A stretch of DNA of 64,000 bases from Kitasatospora papulosa (GCF_000717245.1 NZ_JNYQ01000003.1:62001-126000), one strand, 5' to 3'; shown: positions 1-8,847, counted from the first letter of the stretch. Numbers and translations are program-made. The notes: generated from the sequence alone by a model not told the origin.

Positions 1-1344
1 AAGTCCGCCGCCCAGGGCTCGGCGCTCCCCTCTCCGTCGCCCCGGCGCGGCAAGGGCCAGCGGCCGATGTTCGACGTCCCGTTCGACATCCACGAGACGG
101 TCCGTGTCGGCGTGATCGGCATCGGCAACCGCGGGAGCGGCATGGGCGAGGGCTGGGCCGTCGTGCCTGGCTGCCGGGTCACCGCCGTCTGCGACATACG
201 TGAGAGCCGCGCGAAGGCGCTTGCCGACCGCATCGTCGCCCTGGGAAAGCCCCGCCCGGCGGAGTACGGCGGCTCCACGGACGCGTACACCACGATGCTG
301 AAGCGCGACGACATCGACCTCGTCTACATCGCCACGCCTTGGGAGTTCCACCACCGGCAGAGCAGGGACGCGCTGTTGGCGGGCAAGCATGTCGTCGTCG
401 AACTCCCCGTCGCCACGGAGCTCGACGAGCTGTGGGACCTGGTCGACACCTCCGAGCGCACACGCCGGCATCTGATGCTCTCGGAGAACTGCTCCTACGG
501 CCGCAACGAACTGGCGATGCTGAAGATGGCCCACGAAGGGCTGTTCGGCGACGTCACGAACGGACACGGCGGCTATCTGCACGACCTGCGGGACCTTCTG
601 TTCTCCGACACGTACTACACCGATTCCTGGCGCCGCAAGTGGCACACCCGCAGCACCGCCTCCTTCTACGCGATGCACGGACTGGCGCCGGTCGCCGCCG
701 CGATGGACATCAACCGCGGGGACCGCATGACCGTGCTGCGGGCCACCGCCACCGAGCCCAAGGGCCTCGCGGACTACCGGGAGCGGTTCATCGACAGGTC
801 CCACCCCTCGTGGAAGGAGACCTATGTCAACGGCGACCTGGTCACCTGTCTGATCGACACCGCCAAGGGCCGCGTCATCAGGGCCGAGCACGACGTCAGC
901 TCGCCCCGGCCGTACAGCAGGATCAACAGCCTGGCCGGTAGCCGAGGCATCTTCGAGGACTACGCGGGAACGTCGTCGACCGGCGGACGGATCTACGTGG
1001 AGCCGGACCACAGCGGGCACTCCTGGCGCGACTTCGACTCCTACCGAAAGGAGTTCGACCACTGGCTGTGGAGGAAGATCGGCGACGACGCGGCGAACAA
1101 CGGCGGTCACGGCGGCATGGACTACGTGCTGCAGTGGCGCACCGTCCAGCTGATGCGCGCCGGTCTCGTGCCCGACATCGACGTCTACGACTCGGCGGCC
1201 TGGTGCTCACCCGTACCGCTGAGCGTCAAGTCCCTCGCCGCGGGCGGACGTCCGGTGGAGATCCCCGACTTCACCCGCGGCTCCTGGGTGAACCTGCGCA
1301 TGGGTCTGGACTCCCGTGAGACGGACATGCCTCCCGTCGCCTGA
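1..1344 (+). CDS. GH109-type Gfo/Idh/MocA family protein, 5' end outside window
   Basis: The reading frame is open from base 1, so the gene starts upstream and only its C-terminal part (about 447 codons) is seen; the Met at 67 is probably internal. A dinucleotide-binding Rossmann motif (GVIGIGNRGSG) begins about 37 codons in, followed by an ENCSYGRNEL stretch and a GYLHDLRDLL stretch typical of the glycoside hydrolase 109 branch (NAD-dependent alpha-N-acetylgalactosaminidase-like). Members of this branch often carry a twin-arginine leader, which would lie outside the window. The Ser/Pro/Arg-rich residues before the Rossmann fold look like the linker after such a leader. The next gene follows after 36 bases with its own AAGGAG, so the two are probably co-transcribed. 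The substrate is inferred from family only. Confidence 0.8.
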   Translation, partial: KSAAQGSALPSPSPRRGKGQRPMFDVPFDIHETVRVGVIGIGNRGSGMGEGWAVVPGCRVTAVCDIRESRAKALADRIVALGKPRPAEYGGSTDAYTTMLKRDDIDLVYIATPWEFHHRQSRDALLAGKHVVVELPVATELDELWDLVDTSERTRRHLMLSENCSYGRNELAMLKMAHEGLFGDVTNGHGGYLHDLRDLLFSDTYYTDSWRRKWHTRSTASFYAMHGLAPVAAAMDINRGDRMTVLRATATEPKGLADYRERFIDRSHPSWKETYVNGDLVTCLIDTAKGRVIRAEHDVSSPRPYSRINSLAGSRGIFEDYAGTSSTGGRIYVEPDHSGHSWRDFDSYRKEFDHWLWRKIGDDAANNGGHGGMDYVLQWRTVQLMRAGLVPDIDVYDSAAWCSPVPLSVKSLAAGGRPVEIPDFTRGSWVNLRMGLDSRETDMPPVA

Positions 1345-1380
1345 GCCCTCGTCCGTGCCGACCCGCAGAAGGAGCAGTCC

Positions 1381-2379
1381 ATGAGAACCGTCAGACCTCT
1401 CAGATTCCTCGGGGCCACAGCGCTGGCGACGTTGGTCATGATCACCTTTGCGCCCGTCGCGGCCGGCGCCGGGCCTGCGCCCGAGCCCTCCGCCCCACGG
1501 ACCGAGGTGTCGGTGTCGTCCGTCGACCTCGACGGTCCGGCCGTCTCGACGGTGAAGGTGACCGTCAAGAACACCGGACCACAGCGGATGCGGTCGCTGA
1601 AGGTGTCGTTCGCGGGACCCGTCGGCTGGGCCGTCCAGCCGGCCCTCACCAGCGTCCCCGGCACCTTCGGGGTGGGCGCCACCACCGCCGCGGAGTTCCG
1701 GGTACAGGTACCCGGGAAGCGCGAGGGATTCACTCTGCGGACCTTCACCGCGACGGCCACGTACGCCGGCGGCGACGGTGCGGGCTCAGCGACCGCCACT
1801 CGGACCGAGACGAACGGCGCCCCGCTCGCGAACCTCGCGGCGGCCTACAACAACGTGGGCATCACCGACGAGGGCGAGACCGGGCCGGGCGACTACGACG
1901 GCGAGGGCAACAGCTTCTCCGCCCAGAAGCTGGCCGCCGCAGGCCTGGAGCCGAGCGGCCGGGTCGAGGCACTGGGCGCCGAGCTGGAGTGGCCTGGAGT
2001 GTCGCCGGGCGCCAAGGACAACGTCGCGGGCGCCGGCCAGGCGATCGCGCTGAGCGGCCGGGGCGGCAAACTGGTCTTCCTCGGTTCGGGCGTGACCGGC
2101 GGGGCCACCGGCACGGCTACCGTGTACTACACCGACGGCTCAAGCACCAGCGGCTCGTTCGGCTTCCCCAACTGGTCGTTCGACCCGGCAGACGCCCACG
2201 GCGCGACGTTGGTGGCCTCCACGGACGGCCGCAACCGGCCGGACGGTTACGGGAACGCAGGCATCGCCTACCGGGTCTTCGCCCACTCGGTCGCGCTGGA
2301 CGCGACGAAGCAGGTCGAGTTCGTGGTACTCCCGTCCAACCGGAACGTCCACATCTTCGACATGGCCATCGCCTCCTGA
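1381..2379 (+). CDS. secreted NEW3/NPCBM-associated domain protein
   Basis: The protein has 332 residues. It starts with a classical Sec signal peptide (about residues 1-29, ending in an AAGA region). Residues about 38-140 form an immunoglobulin-like NEW3 domain (alternating Val/Thr strands, KVTVKNTGPQRMRSLKV). The C-terminal half (about 150-332) is a beta-rich module resembling the carbohydrate-associated domains appended to secreted alpha-galactosidases and fucosidases. No catalytic domain is present, so it looks like a free-standing extracellular accessory or binding protein. Its Shine-Dalgarno AAGGAG is 8 bases before the ATG. Position right after the GH109-type gene suggests joint action on aminosugar glycans, but that is inference. 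Confidence 0.7.
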   Translation: MRTVRPLRFLGATALATLVMITFAPVAAGAGPAPEPSAPRTEVSVSSVDLDGPAVSTVKVTVKNTGPQRMRSLKVSFAGPVGWAVQPALTSVPGTFGVGATTAAEFRVQVPGKREGFTLRTFTATATYAGGDGAGSATATRTETNGAPLANLAAAYNNVGITDEGETGPGDYDGEGNSFSAQKLAAAGLEPSGRVEALGAELEWPGVSPGAKDNVAGAGQAIALSGRGGKLVFLGSGVTGGATGTATVYYTDGSSTSGSFGFPNWSFDPADAHGATLVASTDGRNRPDGYGNAGIAYRVFAHSVALDATKQVEFVVLPSNRNVHIFDMAIAS

Positions 2380-2404
2380 CACACGGGAGAGGCGAAGCTC
2401 CGGA

Positions 2405-2440
2405 CAAGCCGGCGGCCACCCTTGACGGGCCGCCGGCTTG
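2405..2440. terminator. stem-loop terminator after NEW3 gene
   Basis: A perfect 13-bp GC-rich stem (2405-2417 with 2428-2440) closes a 10-base loop 26 bases after the stop codon. It lies between two converging genes, so it can act in both directions. Confidence 0.75.
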
Positions 2441-2484
2441 GACCTCGTCGAGCCCGGCACCAGCGGACAGGAGCGAGGGGCCGG

Positions 2485-3048
2485 TCACGCCCTCGCGCGG
2501 GCGCGTCCAAGGCGGAGGGCCGAAACGAGGAAGAAGACACCGCCGAGGAAGGCGTAGCCGGCGAGGCTGTCCAGGGATGCGCCGCCCTTGTCCGCCTGCG
2601 CCACGAACGAGGCTCCGGCGAGTGTGGAGATGAACCCGCTGGCGATCATCGCCCACTGCCCGCCGAGCCGGCGCCGGGCCGCGCCGACGACGAGCTGGAC
2701 GATGCCCGCGGTGACGGCCCAGGCACCCCATACCCGAAGGACGGCGGGGACGCCCGAGGCGGCGGCGAGCGCCAGGCCGATGACGGTCAGGGCGCTGAGC
2801 GCGACGTTCACATACAGGCCGCGCGCGGACCGGCCGTCCTCCCGGGCGGACCTGATGTCGATGACCGCGCACGCCACGTCGAACAGCGGGTAGATCACCA
2901 GCAGGGTGACGGTCGACGCGCCCAGCGTATCCGCCCCTGCGAACAGGAGCCCGGCCCACACCGCGGCGAACGCGAAACGCAGCATGTACAACTTGCGCAG
3001 GGCGGCGGCGGCGCCGGCGCCGGGAGCGGTAACGACCAGGGTGTCCAT
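2485..3048 (-). CDS. DUF308/HdeD-like membrane protein
   Basis: This 187-residue protein has about six hydrophobic segments with short loops and no enzymatic motif, as in the DUF308 family (relatives of acid-resistance protein HdeD). The ATG at 3048 (MDTLVV) is chosen because AAAGGAA precedes it at the correct distance; a longer open frame upstream lacks such a site and would run through the operator region. It is transcribed away from a TetR gene and shares its control region, which holds two copies of a palindrome, so it is the likely repression target. Its role (perhaps membrane stress) cannot be told from sequence. Confidence 0.75.
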   Translation of the reverse strand: MDTLVVTAPGAGAAAALRKLYMLRFAFAAVWAGLLFAGADTLGASTVTLLVIYPLFDVACAVIDIRSAREDGRSARGLYVNVALSALTVIGLALAAASGVPAVLRVWGAWAVTAGIVQLVVGAARRRLGGQWAMIASGFISTLAGASFVAQADKGGASLDSLAGYAFLGGVFFLVSALRLGRARARA

Positions 3049-3164
3049 GGGGGTTCCTTTCGAGGGAAGCATGTCGTCGTCGGTCGTGCCGTCGTGGGCC
3101 CACCCGCCACTCAGGCGGGCGTGACCGTGCTGGAGCGGCAAGGCGAGGGGCCTGACCAACCGAC

Positions 3165-3238
3165 GAGGGAGAACGTTCGGTCTCGTTGAGCATTGAACGG
3201 GGAGCCTCGGGGGTTGTCAAGACCGAACGTTCTCCCTC
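3165..3238. promoter_or_regulatory. double TetR operator in divergent promoter
   Basis: Two copies of the same 19-base element lie in opposite orientation (3165-3183 and 3220-3238) and pair perfectly. Each contains the 8-bp palindrome GAACGTTC inside ACCGAACGTTCTC. The arrangement between a DUF308 gene and a TetR gene is what is expected for an autoregulated TetR pair with one site per promoter. That the TetR product binds here is inferred from position and symmetry. Confidence 0.75.
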
Positions 3239-3260
3239 TCTCGTCGGGTACCCTTGCCGC

Positions 3261-3845
3261 ATGAGTGAGGGCACGGGAGTCGGCAGCACGTCAGCGGCGC
3301 GGGCGCGACTGCTCGCCACGGCGACCAGAATCTTCTACGCGGAGGGCATCCACTCCGTCGGCGTCGACCGCATCATCGCGGAGGCGCAGGTCACGCGCGC
3401 CACGCTGTACCGCCACTTCACCGGCAAGGAGGAGCTTGTCCTCGCCTACCTCGACCAGGCCGACCGCGGGATCCGGGCAGGGGTCGAGGCCGCGCGCGCA
3501 GGTGAGCAGTCAGCGGCCGACGAGGTCAGGGCTGTCGGCCGGTTCATCACCGGAAGCATCGAAAGCCCCCAGTTCCGGGGCTGCGCCTTCCTGAACGCGA
3601 CGGCGGAGTACCCCGACCCCACCCACCCCATCCACCAGGCTGTCCTGACCCACCGCCAGTGGTTCCTTGACACCGTCACCGGGTTGCTGGCACAGATCGG
3701 TGACTCGCCCGCCGCCGAGGCGGGCCGGCACCTCGTCATGCTCCGGGACGGCGCCATGGCCGCCGGCTGCCTCTTCGACCCGGAACTGATCTCCGAGACC
3801 TTCCTGCTGGGCGTCGAGGGAATCCTGCGGACGCGCGGCGCCTGA
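3261..3845 (+). CDS. TetR/AcrR family transcriptional regulator
   Basis: The product has 194 residues. Residues about 12-60 form the TetR helix-turn-helix (LLATATRIFYAEGIHSVGVDRII...RATLYRHFTGKEELVLAYL). The rest is an all-helical ligand-binding domain. ATG 3261 is preferred over an in-frame GTG/ATG further upstream because the upstream part would run through the operator; a TACCCT hexamer six bases before the ATG suggests a leaderless or nearly leaderless transcript. The gene diverges from the DUF308 membrane protein and probably represses both. The inducer is unknown. Confidence 0.85.
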   Translation: MSEGTGVGSTSAARARLLATATRIFYAEGIHSVGVDRIIAEAQVTRATLYRHFTGKEELVLAYLDQADRGIRAGVEAARAGEQSAADEVRAVGRFITGSIESPQFRGCAFLNATAEYPDPTHPIHQAVLTHRQWFLDTVTGLLAQIGDSPAAEAGRHLVMLRDGAMAAGCLFDPELISETFLLGVEGILRTRGA

Positions 3846-3915
3846 GGAGGAGTGCCCTGCCCGGTCCATGAGGCCGCGGCCCGCAGCCCTCACCGGCAAG
3901 CGGGAGAATGGCGGC

Positions 3916-4440
3916 ATGACACCACCTCCGACGATCACCCTCGCGCACGGGGACATCACCGAGCAGCACGCCGACGTCCTGGTCAACGCCGCCAACTCGT
4001 CACTCCTCGGTGGCGGCGGGGTCGACGGTGCGATCCACCGGCGAGGCGGACCCGAGATCCTGGCCGCATGCCGCGCCCTGCGGGCTTCGCACTACGGCAA
4101 GGGGCTGCAGACCGGGCAGGCCGTGGCGACGACAGCCGGCCGCCTGCACGCGGAGTACGTCGTTCACACCGTGGGCCCGGTCTGGTCGCACACGGAGGAC
4201 CGATCGGCGTTGCTGGCCTCCTGCTACCGGGAGTCCCTGCGAGTGGCGGCGGACCTGGGAGCCCGGACCGTGGCGTTTCCGGCGATCTCGACCGGCATCT
4301 ACGGCTGGCCGCTCGACGACGGAGCGCGCATCGCCGTGCGTACGGTCCGCGAGGCTGCGCACCCGCCCGTCACCGAGGTCCGTTTCGTCCTCTTCGACGA
4401 GGAGGCGTACGCCCGGTTCGCCGAAGCGCTGCGCACATAG
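3916..4440 (+). CDS. macrodomain protein, O-acetyl-ADP-ribose deacetylase-like
   Basis: The 174-residue protein is almost entirely one macrodomain of the YmdB/MacroD type. The nucleotide-binding loop VNAANSSLLGGGGVDGAIHRRGG (about residues 22-44) carries the Asn and Asp used for ADP-ribose hydrolysis in this family, and the second loop is STGIYGWP. It would hydrolyse O-acetyl-ADP-ribose or remove mono-ADP-ribose from proteins in the cytoplasm. ATG 3916 has GGGAG upstream; a 16-codon N-terminal extension beginning at 3868 is possible but less conserved in character. The gene stands alone, downstream of the TetR gene by 70 bases. Confidence 0.88.
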   Translation: MTPPPTITLAHGDITEQHADVLVNAANSSLLGGGGVDGAIHRRGGPEILAACRALRASHYGKGLQTGQAVATTAGRLHAEYVVHTVGPVWSHTEDRSALLASCYRESLRVAADLGARTVAFPAISTGIYGWPLDDGARIAVRTVREAAHPPVTEVRFVLFDEEAYARFAEALRT

Positions 4441-4551
4441 GCGGGAGCCCTCCCACACTGGACCGTCAGCTTCGCCGACGCGCCCTGTTCGTTCCGGCGT
4501 CGCTGCCTCGCGGACCCAGCGGCTGCGCCCGCATCGCCCACTGACCGGACG

Positions 4552-5781
4552 TCAGGCGGCCACGGTCGTGGTGGTCACCGGGTCACGGGTCACGATGTAG
4601 CAGGAGGCCGTCGCGGCGCCGCCGACGCCCCAGCCGTCCTCCTCGGGCCACGTGTACCAGTACTCGTCCTCGTCGGCCGACTCACGCCGCCACTCGCGGG
4701 GGGCCGCGAGGTGGTCCCGTCGGCATGCCTCGCCCGCCTTCCGCTGAGCCATGTCGTCGCCGGGGTATTCGGTGCCCAGGCGCGCATGGGCGAACACACG
4801 GACGTCATGGGGCTGGGTGCAGGGCACAGCGACCACCATGTCGACCGTGCGGTTCCCGGTCGCCAGGTCAGCACACGACCCCCTCTTCAGATCACCGACC
4901 GCCCTGACGGCGGTCTTGGCGTCGAGGGCCGGTTCCGACGGGGCGGGCATGACCGGCGGGGAGTCGCCCTGCTTGTTCAACGTCATCACCGCGTGAAGCC
5001 CGGTCATCTCCGCCAGAGCGCTGTCCTTCCTGTCGAGCAGTTCGGTGAAGTCGGCCTCGGCACGGGTGATGTGCCCGTCGGCGTCCACAGCGAGGCCGAG
5101 CGTCACGGGGGTGTCCGTGCCGCTGGGGTCGATGTTGCTGGTGAGCTCGGCCTGCAGGTCCCGGGAGAACATGCGCAGTGCGTTGTACGCGGTGAGCTTC
5201 GCCTCGTAGGTGCGGCCGCCCTCCGCGTCCTCGGCGTGCTTGACGTCCTGGGCACCGCTCACGATCTCGAGCAAGGTGCCGCCGAAGGCGGACTCGGAGC
5301 CCCGCAGCGCGTTGACCGAGGCCTCACCACCGAAGGCTTCCAGAGTGCCCCCGTACGTCAGCCAGTAGCCTGCCTCACCCGCGCGCAGTCGCACGGCGTC
5401 ACGGTCCACGGCTATCCGGGTCCGGGCCGGGGCATGCCCTGGGCCCAGCCGGACGCCCAGCAGCGCGTCCTTGGCCGGTTCCGGCAGGTCCGGTGCCAGC
5501 GACCACTCGATGGAACCAGCCGCACGGCCTTCGGCGAAGTCGACGCGGCCGGCAGACCGCTGGACCGTGTCCCCCGAGGGGGATCCGAACGTCAGGGTCT
5601 GGGTGAAACGAGCGCTCCGGCTGTCCTGGGTCTCGAGCAGGGCCTGACGGGGCTGCTGTCCGACCGGTGCGTCGAAGACGGGGTGAGCGGGCCGCTGGTC
5701 AGCGGGGCTGCCCGAACAGGCGGTCAGAACGAGGGTGGGCACGACGACGGCGCACAGGAGGCGAAGCTGGCTTCTGATCAC
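4552..5781 (-). CDS. lipoprotein with LppX/LprG-like and septum-formation-type domains
   Basis: The 409-residue product starts with a lipoprotein signal ending in the lipobox LTAC (Cys22). Residues about 40-270 form a beta-rich domain resembling the LppX/LprG type of actinobacterial lipoproteins. Residues about 290-400 resemble the septum-formation family: two pairs of Cys (GSCADL...VPCTQPHDVRVF...ACRRD...ASCYIV) around a QPHDVRVFA core. It should be anchored to the outer face of the membrane. The start codon is GTG at 5781 with no clear Shine-Dalgarno, so a leaderless start is possible. It is convergent with the macrodomain gene. Molecular function is unknown. Confidence 0.72.
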   Translation of the reverse strand: MIRSQLRLLCAVVVPTLVLTACSGSPADQRPAHPVFDAPVGQQPRQALLETQDSRSARFTQTLTFGSPSGDTVQRSAGRVDFAEGRAAGSIEWSLAPDLPEPAKDALLGVRLGPGHAPARTRIAVDRDAVRLRAGEAGYWLTYGGTLEAFGGEASVNALRGSESAFGGTLLEIVSGAQDVKHAEDAEGGRTYEAKLTAYNALRMFSRDLQAELTSNIDPSGTDTPVTLGLAVDADGHITRAEADFTELLDRKDSALAEMTGLHAVMTLNKQGDSPPVMPAPSEPALDAKTAVRAVGDLKRGSCADLATGNRTVDMVVAVPCTQPHDVRVFAHARLGTEYPGDDMAQRKAGEACRRDHLAAPREWRRESADEDEYWYTWPEEDGWGVGGAATASCYIVTRDPVTTTTVAA

Positions 5782-5910
5782 GCAGGTTCGACCACGGAGG
5801 CCGCCTCCCGGTTGCGCTCCCCCGCATCACGGTATGGTCACCCGTCCCCCGCCGGTCAGGGCGTGAGGAGCGAGGCGGCGCGCTGTAGCTCCGGCACGTC
5901 GGGGTGCCAC

Positions 5911-6549
5911 TCACGGACGACCGGCAGGCACGGGGCGGGAGTGCACACTCACGGCATATCCGCATCCGGCTCGATAGGGCTCCCCGCCCCACGTGGCGTA
6001 GCGCTGTCGCAGGATCAGACCGGCCTGGGCGCACCAGTGGTCGAAGTCCGTCAGCGTCAGCGGCGGTTCCGGCAGCGGCAGGTGCGCCGCGTCCAGTCCC
6101 ATGCCCGTGACCAGGAGACCACCAGGCTTCAGCAAGGCGGCCAGCTGACGGATGACGGCTGATTCCGTGCCGGGGGCCAGCAGGGGGATGACGTTTCCGG
6201 CGGCAAGCACCAGGTCGAACTCCGGTTCCAGGCCGAGGGCGTCCAGGCGGGCCAGGTCACCGAGGAGCCACTCCTGCGCAGGAGCGTCGCGGCGCGCGAC
6301 CGCGAGCATCGAGGAGTCGATGTCCACACCGGTGCAGTGGTAGCCGAGCTCGGCGAGCCGAATCGCGATACGGCCGGTGCCGCAGCCCGCGTCGAGTACC
6401 CGCCCGCCCGGCCGCAGCAGCGTGGTGCAGAAGGCGGCCTCGCCGTGGACGTCGTGGCCCGAGCGGACGAGTCGCGCGAAACGCTGGGCGTACTCCTCCC
6501 CCGCCTGCCCCCCGGTCAGCTCCGCCCAGCGGTCCTGTTGCCCAGTCAT
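5911..6549 (-). CDS. class I SAM-dependent methyltransferase
   Basis: The 212-residue protein carries the SAM-binding glycine motif VLDAGCGTGRIA followed by the acidic VDID end of strand 2, and the LLKPGGLLV motif, as in UbiE/Methyltransf_11-type enzymes. The ATG at 6549 (MTGQQDR) follows GGAAGG at normal spacing. The frame stays open far upstream because it is antisense to the next lipoprotein gene; that extension is not real coding sequence. It is transcribed divergently from the lipoprotein at 6772. The acceptor substrate cannot be predicted. Confidence 0.85.
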   Translation of the reverse strand: MTGQQDRWAELTGGQAGEEYAQRFARLVRSGHDVHGEAAFCTTLLRPGGRVLDAGCGTGRIAIRLAELGYHCTGVDIDSSMLAVARRDAPAQEWLLGDLARLDALGLEPEFDLVLAAGNVIPLLAPGTESAVIRQLAALLKPGGLLVTGMGLDAAHLPLPEPPLTLTDFDHWCAQAGLILRQRYATWGGEPYRAGCGYAVSVHSRPVPAGRP

Positions 6550-6771
6550 GTTCGGCTTGCCTTCCGGTCGGCCTCGTCCGACGGGGACGAGGACGGTGTC
6601 ATCACCATGCGGCGCGGGCCCGCCGCAGTCGCGCGGCACAGTGAACAGCGCGCAGCGGCAGAAGGCAAGGAACAGCCCCTTCGGTGTCACGACGGATGAG
6701 TACGATCGCCTGTACCGGTCCCCGAAACATGAGCGGTCGCCCGCCGCGCGCGGCGCCGGAGAGGTGGACGC

Positions 6772-7500
6772 ATGCGCCGACTGCTGCTGCTCGCCACACT
6801 GTTGTCGTTCTCCCTCGGCTGCGGGGTGGTGCCGTCCCCCGAGGAGGAGGCGACGGACGCCGCACGGGAGGCGGCAAGGAAGGTGGGCGAGCGGATGTAC
6901 GGTCAGAGCCCTCGCACGGCGGAGGAGATCGGGCGCTCCGCTGCCGGGATCGACGGGGTGGAGGTTCTGCGACTGACGGGCACCTCGACGCGCGACAAGG
7001 ACGGCGTCGACGTGGTCGTCCGCACCTCCGGTTCGGCGTACGAAGGATGGCTGGCGCCCGAAGAGGTCACCGTGCGGCGCTGTTTCACGATACGGGTGTC
7101 GGGGACGTCGGAGTGGGGCGAGGACCCCCGTGACGTGGACTGCCCGGACAGCCCTCCGCTGGCCTTCGCCCCGCCACCCGAACCGCCACGGCTCCCGCAC
7201 GAGGAACTCCGCGCGAGACTCCCCCGGGTCCCCGAGGGCGGCCGGGTGGACGAGGCCGAGGTACGCCGCGCCCTCGCCGGCCTGGACCTCCATCCGGCCA
7301 TCCGCAGCGAGGTGAAGACGGAGGGCGGCCAGGTCGGCGTCCTCCTCTCCGTCAAGGGCAACGGCGTCGACGCGCAGGACTGCCTGCTCGCCCGGGTGGG
7401 CCCCGGCGACACGGAGGTGTGGGTGCCGCCGCGGATGCAGCGGATGCCGGGAGAAGGCGGCTGCTTCGTCGCCGCCGCCCTGGCTCCACAGCCGCAGTAG
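6772..7500 (+). CDS. small secreted lipoprotein, unknown function
   Basis: The 242-residue product has a short Arg-containing hydrophobic leader ending in a lipobox SLGC (Cys17), so it should be membrane-anchored. The mature part is acidic, with a Pro-rich stretch near residue 140 (PPPEPPRLPHEELR), two Cys in the middle (RRCF...VDCP) and two near the end (QDCLLAR...GGCFVAA) that could form disulfides. I recognise no domain. GGAGAGG precedes the ATG. It is a predicted surface protein of streptomycete type, transcribed divergently from the methyltransferase. Confidence 0.7.
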   Translation: MRRLLLLATLLSFSLGCGVVPSPEEEATDAAREAARKVGERMYGQSPRTAEEIGRSAAGIDGVEVLRLTGTSTRDKDGVDVVVRTSGSAYEGWLAPEEVTVRRCFTIRVSGTSEWGEDPRDVDCPDSPPLAFAPPPEPPRLPHEELRARLPRVPEGGRVDEAEVRRALAGLDLHPAIRSEVKTEGGQVGVLLSVKGNGVDAQDCLLARVGPGDTEVWVPPRMQRMPGEGGCFVAAALAPQPQ

Positions 7501-7605
7501 TCGCAGTGAACGAGGAGCAGTGACCAACCTGCGGAGTCGAAGCCCCTGGTCGGGATCTCGGTCCGGGCGGACGACTTCACTGATTCCTCACCACCGTTCC
7601 TCGAT

Positions 7606-7624
7606 CCAGGTTAGCCTGACCTAA
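7606..7624. promoter_or_regulatory. iron box (DmdR/IdeR-type operator)
   Basis: The 19-mer CCAGGTTAGCCTGACCTAA is an interrupted palindrome that matches the actinobacterial iron-box pattern (TTAGGTTAG-C-TNACCTAA) at nearly every position. It sits about 147 bases before the acetylglutamate kinase start, in a region with no other gene. Iron-dependent repression by a DtxR-family regulator is the expected role; binding is inferred. Confidence 0.7.
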
Positions 7625-7770
7625 GTAGTCGAGGGGCCACGGGCTCGGCGCCGAACACGTCACCGGTGTACCCGGATCCGGTCGGCGGTCACTCCTGACG
7701 AACCGGGCAACACACCTGGCACCCATAAGAGTTCCGCCCGACACAGGGCCTGGCATCGAGCGAGCGTGGA

Positions 7771-8706
7771 ATGAGCGGAACAGGGATACGGATGAGGCCA
7801 CTCGGTGCCGTAAGAGCCGCGATCAAGGTCGCGGACCTCGAGGATCCACCGATGGTGGAACAACTGGACCTCGAGCGGCTCCGGGGCAGGGTCGTCGTGA
7901 TCAAGTTCGGCGGCCACGCCATGGTGAACCAGGAACTGAAGCAGACCTTCGCGCAGGATGTCGTGACACTGCGGCGCGCCGGTCTGCTCCCGGTGGTCGT
8001 GCACGGCGGCGGTCCGCAGATAAGCGCGATGCTGGAACGCCTCGACCTCGACGTCCACTTCGAGGCGGGTCTGAGGGTGACGACTCCGGAAGTGATGGAT
8101 GTCGTACGCATGGTGTTGACGGGGCGGGTCCAGCGTGAGCTCGTGGGCCTGATCAACGCGCACGGCCCCTTCGCCGTGGGGCTGTCGGGTGAGGACGCGC
8201 ACACCATGACCGCCGTACGTCGAACGGCGTGGGTGAACGGCGAGCCCGTGGACATCGGTCTGGTCGGCGAAGTCGTCGACGTGAACCCGCAGACCGTCCG
8301 GGCGCTGCTGGAGCAGGACCGCGTTCCCGTCGTCTCCCCCGTGGCGCGCGGGGCGGACGGACAGGTCTACAACATCAACGCCGATCTGGCGGCGGCGGCC
8401 TTGGCGGTCGCTCTCGATGCGGAGAAGCTGGTGATGCTGACGGACGTCGAGGGGCTGTACGCGAACTGGCCGCACAGCACCGAGCTGGTCCGGCGGATCA
8501 CGGCCGACGAGATCGAGAAGCTACTGCCGGAGTTGGCGAGTGGCATGCTCCCGAAGATGGACGGCTGTCTGAGGGCCGTTCGTGCGGGTGTCCGCAGCGC
8601 GCACATCCTGGACGGCCGTGTACCGAACGCGACCCTGCGGGGCATGACGTCCGGCGAGGCTCCGGGAACGACCGTGGTCCCGGACCAGGGATCCCGACCG
8701 GGATGA
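7771..8706 (+). CDS. acetylglutamate kinase-type amino acid kinase, stand-alone
   Basis: The 311-residue protein shows the amino-acid-kinase fold motifs of ArgB: KFGGHAM (phosphate-binding Lys), HGGGPQI, NINADLAAAALA, and the C-terminal LLPELASGMLPKMDGCLRAV segment. It should phosphorylate N-acetyl-L-glutamate in ornithine/arginine synthesis. No argC, argJ or argD neighbours are present, so it is probably a second copy outside the arg operon. An iron box upstream suggests iron-controlled ornithine supply. The start is uncertain: ATG 7771, ATG 7792 (with AGGGA) or ATG 7852 (with GAGGA, giving MVEQLDLERL) are all possible; the first 27 residues are not family-conserved in character. Confidence 0.82.
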   Translation: MSGTGIRMRPLGAVRAAIKVADLEDPPMVEQLDLERLRGRVVVIKFGGHAMVNQELKQTFAQDVVTLRRAGLLPVVVHGGGPQISAMLERLDLDVHFEAGLRVTTPEVMDVVRMVLTGRVQRELVGLINAHGPFAVGLSGEDAHTMTAVRRTAWVNGEPVDIGLVGEVVDVNPQTVRALLEQDRVPVVSPVARGADGQVYNINADLAAAALAVALDAEKLVMLTDVEGLYANWPHSTELVRRITADEIEKLLPELASGMLPKMDGCLRAVRAGVRSAHILDGRVPNATLRGMTSGEAPGTTVVPDQGSRPG

Positions 8707-8847
8707 CGTGCGGCAGTGGGCCCACGGTACGGAAGCCGGTCGGCCTGGAGGGGAATGACCTCTGCTCCGGTCCGGCCGGGCCGGGGGGCGCGGACGCCGT
8801 GCCGCCCCGGAGTTCGGGCATGTCGACGGGCGCTCGGCATCGCTGAC

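Noticed and set aside
5911..7527. A long minus-strand frame that would extend the methyltransferase to over 500 residues
   Set aside because: The extra part is antisense to a well-formed lipoprotein gene and has Arg/His/Gly-rich non-coding character; ATG 6549 has a ribosome site.
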